From a virus, in the IMG/VR virus record IMGVR_UViG_3300030107_005819, positions 1 to 55,980 of that record: a stretch of DNA of 55,980 nucleotides, one strand, 5' to 3'. The translations under genes were made by a program, and so were the position numbers. Shown here piece after piece: positions 40,565 through 47,782 of the stretch. Below the pieces are notes generated by a model that worked only from the letters and a program-made list of their open reading frames with translations, was not told the DNA's origin and made no database searches. The number at the start of each line of letters is the position of its first letter. Position 1 is the first letter of the stretch.

Positions 40565-41222
40565 GGTCTGATTTACTTTTTCTGACAAATACAAAATTCT
40601 TGCCTTTATACTCGTTGGCTTTACAAAGTGCTTCAATAAAGGAGTTCGGTGCTTCGACCTCCAAAATATCTTTTTGACCCTCTTCTTTAAAGACGAAGGT
40701 TGTCCCCCTGACTCTCGACCAGAAATCAGAGTCGTTGGGAATTTTCTCCAGGGTTGACCATGGGCCGCCGTACTCTACAGCATTTCCACTGCTGTCGTAA
40801 GCATTGATGTGCATTCGATTGGTCTTGGCTCCTGGCTCTCCAAAAATAAAAGCGTCCTGTTCATAGAGTTCGGAAAGGTCCTTTCCTAATTCAAACAGTT
40901 CTTTTCTCTCATCCCCTTCAGAGTCTCCTCGGGGTTCATCATAAACGATCACCGACTTTTCTATTACTCTAACCGGCTCGCCGTCCTCACCCTTCTCAAC
41001 CCAAGACCCCTCCAGATCAGCGAAAGGATATCCACTGGTCTTGATGGCCTGTTTGAGATTTTTGTTTCTCTTGTTGTTTTGGTTTCTGGAGTGTTCGTGT
41101 CTATCGCCAGAGATCACAACAAAGGGAACCTTCATATCCTCAATTTTTTTAAGGATTCTACTGTAGGTGGTTTCGTTAATTGTTTCGATAGTCTTTCTCC
41201 ACTTGTTCATTATGTCTTTCAT
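40551..41222 (-). CDS. Unknown phage protein with NW-type N-terminus
   Basis: I start this at ATG 41222, spaced nine bases from AGGAC, giving 223 residues: MKDIMNKWRKTIETIN, then VPFVVISGDRHEHSRNQNNK. The first residues share the K..(L/M)..W(R)K pattern of the Nudix-linked tag. The segment with NNKRNKNLKQAIKTSGY, from memory, belongs to a family of phage hypotheticals. The end (SDLDKS) encodes a promoter. Confidence 0.6.
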   Translation of the reverse strand: MKDIMNKWRKTIETINETTYSRILKKIEDMKVPFVVISGDRHEHSRNQNNKRNKNLKQAIKTSGYPFADLEGSWVEKGEDGEPVRVIEKSVIVYDEPRGDSEGDERKELFELGKDLSELYEQDAFIFGEPGAKTNRMHINAYDSSGNAVEYGGPWSTLEKIPNDSDFWSRVRGTTFVFKEEGQKDILEVEAPNSFIEALCKANEYKGKNFVFVRKSKSDLDKS

Positions 41223-41251
41223 GTCGCTCATGTCCTTAATTAGTTAATTTC

Positions 41252-42223
41252 TTAGCAATTCTCAAATATTAAATGCTGAGATATTTGCCATAGAGACGTC
41301 CAGTCAAAGGCGCCGAAGCCATCCTCATTCATCATCTTGATGACCTCGGTCTTGTTTAAAGAGCAATCAAACTGGTAAATGCTTTCTCGAACGGTCTTCT
41401 TGCCATCTATAGGAATGCTGGGGGAGTACAACTGCATTATTTTATAGTTGTCTCGAATCACATTAACATTTTCTAAGATACTGTTGTACATTTTTAATTT
41501 AGAATCTAAGTTGTCTTTACAAAAATCCACGATGTCGTCCACTGTCACCCCTTCGTCGGTGGCCAAGAAGTCCATCTTTTTAGCCAGACTTTTAAGCCCA
41601 ACACCGGGAACTCCCGGCAGGTTGTCACTCTTATCGCCAGCAATGGCACGAGCCAAGGCGAAGTTGGTGGGGTGAATATCATAACGCTCCAAGATTTTGT
41701 TTTTATTAAGCACTTCTTTTTGGACCGGCCTAAACAAGACTGTAGATTCGTCACACAATTGAATATAGTCTTTATCACTGGAGACGATGATCTTTTGGTG
41801 CTCCTTCATATTGGGTAATCCCACAATATAAGCGATGACGTCATCTGCTTCGATGCCGGGGAGCATAACTTGAGCAATCGGAAGATGATTCAAATATTCC
41901 ACCAGCCTTGTCTGCTGCCAAATTTTATTTTCAAGTTCTTCGTTTTCGTCCAGCATCCCCTGGATGCCCCTATTGAGGCGAAGAGGCTTTCTGCCGTCTT
42001 TGTATCCCTTGTTGACGATTTTCTTTCTCTGAGAGCCTCCTGGGCCGTCCCAAACCACTACAACGGCGTCTGGTCTGGTTTCTCTCATTAGCTTCTGTAA
42101 AATCTTGAGGAAGCCCTTGGTTCCTCCGATGGGTTGACCATTGCTGGACAAGGAGGGGTCTACGATGTAAGCCCTAAAATACATGTTGAGGGCGTCAACA
42201 ATCAAATATCTTTTCGTTTTCAT
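41252..42223 (-). CDS. FEN/5'-3' exonuclease-type nuclease (RNase H-like)
   Basis: I start at ATG 42223 (323 residues). The order is RYLIVDALNMYFRAYI, WDGPGGSQRK, PGIEADDVIAYIV, VSSDKDYIQLC and AIAGDKSDNLPGVPGVGLKSL, which are the acidic metal sites and the helix-hairpin-helix of 5' nucleases such as T4 RNase H. It would remove RNA primers or 5' flaps. The gene overlaps the hydroxylase-like gene by four bases. Confidence 0.9.
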   Translation of the reverse strand: MKTKRYLIVDALNMYFRAYIVDPSLSSNGQPIGGTKGFLKILQKLMRETRPDAVVVVWDGPGGSQRKKIVNKGYKDGRKPLRLNRGIQGMLDENEELENKIWQQTRLVEYLNHLPIAQVMLPGIEADDVIAYIVGLPNMKEHQKIIVSSDKDYIQLCDESTVLFRPVQKEVLNKNKILERYDIHPTNFALARAIAGDKSDNLPGVPGVGLKSLAKKMDFLATDEGVTVDDIVDFCKDNLDSKLKMYNSILENVNVIRDNYKIMQLYSPSIPIDGKKTVRESIYQFDCSLNKTEVIKMMNEDGFGAFDWTSLWQISQHLIFENC

Positions 42224-42654
42224 TTTTCTCTTGTGTTTAAAATATGATCCCACATGGGAAATAAGATGCACCAATTAGCGTCTTGATTTTTTCCCATGTG
42301 ATGATCCCAGTGCCATCTCAGATGTTTCTTCCCCCACTCTGGGTGAGTGTGGGCATATCGATGGATAGTATAGTATAATATAGCATAGGCTACTACGGTT
42401 GTCAAGAAAATAATATCTACATAAAGAAGAGGTAAGTGTAGTATCACCAATAGCGATAAAGCAAGTAACTCTTTTTTATAAACTGTGGTGTCGTGATTGT
42501 TATTCTTTCGGCACTGGCTGTGATGGTCACTCCAATGAAACTTCCAGAAACTATTTTTACGCTTTCCCACCATGTGAAGGATGTATTTGTGAATTATCCA
42601 CTCATATAAATTGGCGACAACCAGCCCCACGACTATTTTAAAGACTATGATCAC
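42220..42654 (-). CDS. Fatty-acid-hydroxylase-superfamily membrane protein
   Basis: This 144-residue membrane protein (GTG start 42654, overlapping the upstream stop as GTGA; a TTG lies 18 bases upstream) has the histidine-box set HKYILH, HWSDHH, HRYAH and HWDHH between hydrophobic segments. These bind a di-iron centre in lipid hydroxylases and desaturases. I infer action on host lipids; the substrate is unknown. The shortness is normal for bacterial members of the group. Confidence 0.75.
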   Translation of the reverse strand: MIIVFKIVVGLVVANLYEWIIHKYILHMVGKRKNSFWKFHWSDHHSQCRKNNNHDTTVYKKELLALSLLVILHLPLLYVDIIFLTTVVAYAILYYTIHRYAHTHPEWGKKHLRWHWDHHMGKNQDANWCILFPMWDHILNTREK

Positions 42655-43163
42655 TTCAGGAACATATGCCAATCAGGATGTCGTTCACTAGAAGGGGTTA
42701 ATCCATAGTATATATCATAACAAGGCTTGGTTGGCCTTGTCTTCAGTCTCATTCCAATTTGGGAAAGTAGCCTGTCATTCTTCTTATTATTACATTTATA
42801 ACAGGCTGTCACACAGTTCTCGTATGAAGACTGCCCCCCTTTAGATACAGGAATGACATGATCAATAGTGGTGTGGGTTCTTGAAGGACGAACACCACAG
42901 TATTGGCAGGTGTAGTTATCTCTTTTCTTTACCATGGCTTTCGAAAAAATTATCTTTTTACGAAAAAATCTAACCTGGCTTCGGAGGCGAAGAGTTGCTG
43001 GTAATTGTATCGCTCCGGATACTGACCGTATTGCTTTACCTTCCCACTCCGAAACCACGTCGACCTTCTCTTTCAGAAGAAGTTTAAGGGCTCGGTTCCA
43101 TGTTACAAAATTAAGGGGGCGATAATCAGAATTTAAAAGAAGTATTTTCTGATTCTCAATCAT
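42651..43163 (-). CDS. HNH endonuclease (McrA-type)
   Basis: I start at ATG 43163 (170 residues). It has ILLLNSDYRPLNFVTW at the N-terminus, then CQYCG, IDHVIPVSKGG and ENCVTACYKCNNKK, the HNH fold with two CxxC zinc ligands. The same order occurs in free-standing HNH proteins of bacteria and phages. The ribosome-binding site is poor. A homing endonuclease role is possible because it sits next to the recombinase gene. Confidence 0.85.
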   Translation of the reverse strand: MIENQKILLLNSDYRPLNFVTWNRALKLLLKEKVDVVSEWEGKAIRSVSGAIQLPATLRLRSQVRFFRKKIIFSKAMVKKRDNYTCQYCGVRPSRTHTTIDHVIPVSKGGQSSYENCVTACYKCNNKKNDRLLSQIGMRLKTRPTKPCYDIYYGLTPSSERHPDWHMFLK

Positions 43164-43179
43164 ACTATAATAAATATGA

Positions 43180-44286
43180 TTACACCTCTTCAATGTCATA
43201 AAATTCCGATGCATCCCCTTCCCGCTTATCAAATTTGAGGATAACTTCCTCATCCATAATTTTCAAGACTCGGCTTTTAAAAGTTTCATCGGCCATCTTT
43301 TCTTTCCATTTAGAAGGCTGAAACTTAACCTCGGTGCCGTCACCCATATCCATGGAATACCATGCTCCGGAAGATTTCAGATACTTCGAAGACTTGACTG
43401 CCTCGAACCAGCTTTCCTCATCCTGAATTCCAATGTCATCTCCCCAGAGGATCTTAAATGTACATTGGCGACCTTGGGTGCCGAAGCGGCTCTTTTTTAA
43501 AGTTGCCTTTACCTCTGAACCAACACGGAAACCGTGGTCGTCGGTAATAAAAGACGCCTTGGCTTTTCGGCCAGTAAGCCAAATACGAAGAGAGTAAGCA
43601 TAAATGAGCGCTTTGCCCCCTGGTGTCATATAAGGCTCAACAAGAGCCTGAGATGGACTCCGAGTAATATTGGTTTTCAACTGGTTAAGAACCAAGAACG
43701 TGGACTGACTGTTGGCGATGGGAACAGTCAATTTGCTCATGCCCTTAGCGAGAATTCGAGCCTTAACGGCCATTGATGAGAGGGGGTCAAAGTCCCCCTG
43801 AACGTCACTGATAGCTGGGGTCAAAGCCAAGCTATCCCAAATAAACAACATTTGACTATCGTTACTTCCTAGAAGATCCTCAATAGTCTCAAGGACAAAT
43901 TCCACAGATTGAGCCTGGACATATAAGAGTCGATCAACGTCACAACCTGCTCGCTCAAGAAATGTCGGGTCAATGGCTGATTCCGAATCAAAATACACCA
44001 CATCAATGCCCATTTGCTGGGCGTTGGCGGCGACCTGGGCTGCCATATAGCTTTTACCCGAGGATTCAAGTCCAGCAATTTCAACGACTTTTCCCACTGG
44101 AATGCCAGCTAACTGGCCGCGGCAGACAATAGAGTCGAGCCATCGAGATCCTGTGGGAATCCACTCTTTAACTTGAGTGGGGTTGTCTTCTTTTAGATTG
44201 TGAGCAACTGAAGCTCCGGCCTTTTTATTGATCATCCCTCTCATATCTGCAATCGAGAGACGACCTGCCTTTTGTTTTTTCGCCAT
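43180..44286 (-). CDS. uvsX: RecA/UvsX-type recombinase
   Basis: This 368-residue protein has Walker A GLESSGKS at 72-79, FIWDSLAL as Walker B, and STFLVLNQLKTNI with the L2-like and TPGGKALIYAYSLRIWL regions of RecA. It would mediate strand exchange and recombination-dependent replication. Its acidic end reads DIEEV. A GAGG ribosome-binding site precedes the ATG. Confidence 0.92.
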   Translation of the reverse strand: MAKKQKAGRLSIADMRGMINKKAGASVAHNLKEDNPTQVKEWIPTGSRWLDSIVCRGQLAGIPVGKVVEIAGLESSGKSYMAAQVAANAQQMGIDVVYFDSESAIDPTFLERAGCDVDRLLYVQAQSVEFVLETIEDLLGSNDSQMLFIWDSLALTPAISDVQGDFDPLSSMAVKARILAKGMSKLTVPIANSQSTFLVLNQLKTNITRSPSQALVEPYMTPGGKALIYAYSLRIWLTGRKAKASFITDDHGFRVGSEVKATLKKSRFGTQGRQCTFKILWGDDIGIQDEESWFEAVKSSKYLKSSGAWYSMDMGDGTEVKFQPSKWKEKMADETFKSRVLKIMDEEVILKFDKREGDASEFYDIEEV

Positions 44287-44294
44287 GTTATCCT

Positions 44295-44747
44295 CTACTC
44301 AGTATCGGTGGTTAGTGGTTGAATCTCCACCAACTCAACTTCAAAATTCAAATCTTTGCCTGAAAGAGGGTGGTTGTGATCCAGCAGCACTGTTTCATCT
44401 TCAACTTCGGCGATTGTCGCTCGGACCATCTCACCTGTGGGGGAAGTTCCCTGTACTTCGGTTCCTACCTCAAACTCAAAGTCTTCGGGGAAGGCGGCCT
44501 TGGGAACAGGAACGACCGCTTCGGCTACAGGATCTCCGTATGCTTCAGTAGAGGACAAGACAAACGTTTTCGTTTCTCCCACTTCCATTCCGACAATGTT
44601 GTCTTGAAATGCAGGGAGCATATTCTCAGTTCCCAATTCAAAGTCTAATGTTTCTCCTCTGTCGTGAGAACTATCAAAGATTGTTCCGTCTTCGAGAGTA
44701 CCCTTATAGTGAACCCTCACCGTATTTCCGTTTTCTGCTTTACTCAT
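44295..44747 (-). CDS. slyD: SlyD-like FKBP peptidyl-prolyl isomerase
   Basis: This 150-residue protein has an FKBP core (RVHYKGTLEDGTIFDSS, ELGTENMLPAF) interrupted after PKAAFP by an insert like the IF chaperone domain of SlyD, then DHNHPLSGKDLNF. It lacks SlyD's His/Cys-rich metal tail. It would speed proline isomerisation and act as a holdase. It lies between the recombinase and SSB genes. I know of no common phage example. Confidence 0.85.
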   Translation of the reverse strand: MSKAENGNTVRVHYKGTLEDGTIFDSSHDRGETLDFELGTENMLPAFQDNIVGMEVGETKTFVLSSTEAYGDPVAEAVVPVPKAAFPEDFEFEVGTEVQGTSPTGEMVRATIAEVEDETVLLDHNHPLSGKDLNFEVELVEIQPLTTDTE

Positions 44748-44777
44748 ATTGTTTCTCCATTGTTAGTAAGTAAATTT

Positions 44778-44802
44778 GAGGCACCTGATAACCCTGTGCC
44801 TC
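44778..44802 (-). promoter_or_regulatory. Stem-loop between SSB and SlyD genes
   Basis: GAGGCAC (44796-44802 on the minus strand), an 11-base loop and GTGCCTC (44778-44784). The tail AAATTTA is not a classical T-tract, so it may be an attenuator or mRNA-end stabiliser. Confidence 0.45.
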
Positions 44803-44819
44803 CCTGTGGGTTGAATGGA

Positions 44820-45584
44820 CTAGTTGTCCATTAGGTCCCGGAAGGCGGATTCAACATCCGTTGTCCCACCCTTATCAGTATCGCCTGAGCCATACTTCTG
44901 AGTTTCGTTGGAACGGCTTTCCGCCGATTGGTTCCCCGAAAGGAACTCATCAAGAATCTGGGCGACTTGCTCTGGTGTCTTTCGCTCAAAAAGAGTAGAG
45001 ACATCCGGAACACTTTCGAGCAGTTCTCGACATCGGTCGGGACCATCCTCACACAGGGGTGAGGAACGTCGACGAGGTGTAATGGTTGTTTGAGGGAATT
45101 GAGCACCCGCTGGTTTACCATACTTAATTACAAGATCGGTTCCAGTCTCGGCATCCGTGATATCTCCATATTCTGGATTTAGCACGAGATTAAGCAATTC
45201 TTCATAGGCCATTTTGCCATAGCCCCACATACGAACTCCGAGATGCTCTTCACCTCGAACCAGTACTGGTGAGAAGAATCGTTGGCGAGGAAGTAGGCTC
45301 TTGGCCATCTTTACGCTTTCCTCAGTTCCTTCGTCAAAAAGTTCACGAATGAAATCCTGAAGGGCGTCATCTTCTCCAAAGTTCTTCTTTGGGCTCAAAA
45401 ACGGGGGAGTGTTCCCCACATTATAATGAAACCAAAAATCCCGGAACGGGTCGCCATCTTCAGTAGGAACAATTCGAATAACTGTTTCTCCATCCTTTGG
45501 CTTCCAGAACACTTGGGAGTTTTTGTTTCCCTTATTTTGCAAGTCCGTTAAACGTTGCTTAATTCTGTCGATATTAATACTCAT
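44820..45584 (-). CDS. gp32-like single-stranded DNA-binding protein
   Basis: This 254-residue protein starts with a basic region (RIKQRLTDLQNKGNKNSQVFW) and ends acidic (DVESAFRDLMDN), the layout of T4 gp32. The core has WFHYNVG and CEDGPDRC, the latter possibly part of the zinc site. It coats ssDNA at forks and recombination intermediates. It sits upstream of slyD and uvsX in the transcript. A leader hairpin is present. Confidence 0.85.
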   Translation of the reverse strand: MSINIDRIKQRLTDLQNKGNKNSQVFWKPKDGETVIRIVPTEDGDPFRDFWFHYNVGNTPPFLSPKKNFGEDDALQDFIRELFDEGTEESVKMAKSLLPRQRFFSPVLVRGEEHLGVRMWGYGKMAYEELLNLVLNPEYGDITDAETGTDLVIKYGKPAGAQFPQTTITPRRRSSPLCEDGPDRCRELLESVPDVSTLFERKTPEQVAQILDEFLSGNQSAESRSNETQKYGSGDTDKGGTTDVESAFRDLMDN

Positions 45585-45609
45585 GTAATTCTCCTTTTTT
45601 AGTTATAGT

Positions 45610-45632
45610 CAGGACGATTCCTATTCGCCCTG
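45610..45632 (-). promoter_or_regulatory. Leader hairpin of the SSB gene
   Basis: In the RNA, CAGGGCGA and TCGTCCTG pair over eight positions (one G-U) around a seven-base loop AUAGGAA, about 14 bases before the AAGGAG ribosome-binding site. Position and form suit translational autoregulation as known for T4 gp32. Confidence 0.55.
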
Positions 45633-45651
45633 CTGAATGAATATATAATGT

Positions 45652-45680
45652 ACTTTATCAAATATTATTTCTTTTGTCAA
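45652..45680 (-). promoter_or_regulatory. Sigma-70 promoter for SSB-slyD-uvsX
   Basis: TTGACA (45675-45680), 17-base spacer, TAAAGT (45652-45657). The stop codon of the upstream gene (45677-45679) is inside the -35 hexamer. Confidence 0.7.
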
Positions 45681-46549
45681 GAACTTTCTTCAGGAACTGA
45701 ATCATTTGTTTTATGACGTTGAATAACTGGTGTTGAACACATCACATAGACATAATCGTCTTCGTAATGTGTTGAAAATACGCCATAACTTGTCTTGGTT
45801 TCCTCAGTCAATGAAGTTTTTACCTGTTCTTTAATGTGTGAAAAAAGTGTGCCGTCGCTTTCCAGACGGTCTTTATTAATAGCATAATAATACCTTATAT
45901 CCGTGGTTTTGTAAAGAGGAAAAAACAATTTATAACTTGAGCCCCCCATGTCACTTATGCCAAGAGTGGAGATTCGATGAGTCATGTAAGGGTCTGAAAA
46001 CGTATCCGTCACCGACTCAATGTGGTTATACACGGTCAGCATATGGAAAGTGGACACAATAAGGTCATTAAGTTTCTGGTGGTATCCAATGAGGGGAACG
46101 TTCCCGATTATCTTCTCGACGCTGGTGTTGTCCACGAGCCACAGTCTCTTAAACATCGCTGAACGAGCATACTCTTGAAAAATATTAAAGACTGCCCACT
46201 CTTGTCGCCGCTTTTGTTCGGGCAACAAGTTTACATCGGGCCGAACATACATCACGTTAATTTCTCGGCCCTTCAGGTGCTGTAAGATCGCCAAAGAAGC
46301 TCCGGATATATCTCCACTGCCCCCAACCACAAACAAGACCTCTCGGGGGCAATTCTTAAAGAAATTCGTCATGTTAGGGCATTCGGCCTCATAGCTCTCG
46401 GGGCTATCCTGGCGTGGCATATCATAAATTCCATTTTTCTTGAGGCCCTTAAGCCCCGTATCGATCTTATAAATCTTATACTGCTCATGTTGGCTAAACT
46501 TGTCGGCGATATTACAGCCCGCCTTTCCCAGGCCAATGATGGCATCCAT
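45677..46549 (-). CDS. Tubulin/FtsZ-like protein
   Basis: This 290-residue protein starts IIGLGKAGCNIADKF, close to the FtsZ/TubZ start (IGVGGAGxN), and has VVGGSGDISGASLAILQHL at residues 74-92, in the place of the tubulin signature GGGTGSG. Two motifs in the right order and distance support a divergent GTPase; the classic loop is altered, so nucleotide binding may be changed. It lies between the short PolA and the SSB gene. Jumbo phages use PhuZ to centre their nucleus; a similar role here is speculative. Confidence 0.55.
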   Translation of the reverse strand: MDAIIGLGKAGCNIADKFSQHEQYKIYKIDTGLKGLKKNGIYDMPRQDSPESYEAECPNMTNFFKNCPREVLFVVGGSGDISGASLAILQHLKGREINVMYVRPDVNLLPEQKRRQEWAVFNIFQEYARSAMFKRLWLVDNTSVEKIIGNVPLIGYHQKLNDLIVSTFHMLTVYNHIESVTDTFSDPYMTHRISTLGISDMGGSSYKLFFPLYKTTDIRYYYAINKDRLESDGTLFSHIKEQVKTSLTEETKTSYGVFSTHYEDDYVYVMCSTPVIQRHKTNDSVPEESS

Positions 46550-46585
46550 TTTATTTATCCACCGCTACTAACTTATTATATACTT

Positions 46586-47773
46586 TCATATTTTTAACTC
46601 CTGAAGTTGCCCATAGTTCTTTCCTGCCGAGAGGTTGGTTTTAAAAACTCCCAAATCCGTCTCTGAGAATGTCTTCTTAATTTGAGGAACAAGATGTTTG
46701 TCCTCTTCGTGTAAGTCGATTACCAAGCTATCATGAACACAAAAAGCGATGTGAGATTTGCTGCTCTCCAATATTTTATTTACTTCAATCATTCTTCTCA
46801 AAAATAAATCACTTGTAGTGCTCTGAATTATATAATTGAGAGCGTGGTGTTCATCAGAAGGTATTATTTTACCATAAAATGTCTCCACTTGTTCACCATT
46901 CCAGTACTTTTTTAGCAACTTTTTCTTGTCGTAAAAATTATCGGCGGCGCTTTTAGCAGTTGGGTTATAGAGCCAAGCAAAGATCGCTGTTTTAGCCTCG
47001 TTTCGTGTAGTTCCAGCCCCAAAAACGTTCTCCACATTCCAGTCATGGATGTCTTCCTCTGGCTGCTCTAAATCGGAAAGAGCAAGCAGGGTCCGGATCT
47101 CGGCAGAATTAAAGTCCAGTTCTAAAAACCAATCATTAGTGGGTTCAACAATCTGACGATACTCTTTCGGCATAGTTAAAATAGGAAAGCTGAACTTCTT
47201 TGTCGTCAGTCTCCCTGTCTTGGTTCCAAAGATATTATAGTCAATATAAGGTCGCCCGCTTCGTAACTTCTCGTGCCAGTTCTTGTGCTGAAGCTGGAAG
47301 ACTCTATTACGAAAATTAGAAAAGTTCAACTGAAGTGACCTTACTTTGATATCTGAAATGATCTCCTGAAGGTTCATCAAGAAATCGTAATTGGCGGGCC
47401 TCTCATAAGTTTCAAAAACGTGGGTGGTTATCTTATCCTTAATCTCACAAAAATCCTTTATAAAGTTTTCTGGAACAAGGTCGTAGAAACAGTTCTCGTT
47501 AAGATCAATTCGAGCCTCCGTAAGGGCTCGATAAAAGGCTTTCAATTTATTAAGTGCTGGCTCCCACTCATCTCTCAGAGGGTCGGGACACACTTCTTCG
47601 AGAGTCTTTCCGCCACAATAGAGGCTGGCATACTCGATATCCAGGTCCCTCAGAAAATTAGCATAACCCCACGTCCGGTGGAGGCCGTCTAAGCAAAGCT
47701 TGTCATACCGAAGATCACCGCCGACGTATACACCGACACACTGGTCCTTAATGTCTAAAACTTGAAACTGCAA
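46586..47773 (-). CDS. Short family A DNA polymerase
   Basis: This 395-residue protein contains FGTKTGRL at 182-189, motif A DFNSAEIRTL at 220-229, an O-helix TRNEAKTAIFAWLYNP at 256-271 and motif C CVHDSLVID at 345-353. No exonuclease domain is present, and it is shorter than typical PolA. The start is TTG 47773. It coexists with DnaE; it could be a repair or primer-gap enzyme. Confidence 0.85.
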   Translation of the reverse strand: MQFQVLDIKDQCVGVYVGGDLRYDKLCLDGLHRTWGYANFLRDLDIEYASLYCGGKTLEEVCPDPLRDEWEPALNKLKAFYRALTEARIDLNENCFYDLVPENFIKDFCEIKDKITTHVFETYERPANYDFLMNLQEIISDIKVRSLQLNFSNFRNRVFQLQHKNWHEKLRSGRPYIDYNIFGTKTGRLTTKKFSFPILTMPKEYRQIVEPTNDWFLELDFNSAEIRTLLALSDLEQPEEDIHDWNVENVFGAGTTRNEAKTAIFAWLYNPTAKSAADNFYDKKKLLKKYWNGEQVETFYGKIIPSDEHHALNYIIQSTTSDLFLRRMIEVNKILESSKSHIAFCVHDSLVIDLHEEDKHLVPQIKKTFSETDLGVFKTNLSAGKNYGQLQELKI

Positions 47774-47782
47774 CTCGAACCT

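Noticed and set aside
46550-46600. TATAAT-like sequence before the tubulin-like gene
   Set aside because: No -35 hexamer with suitable spacing.
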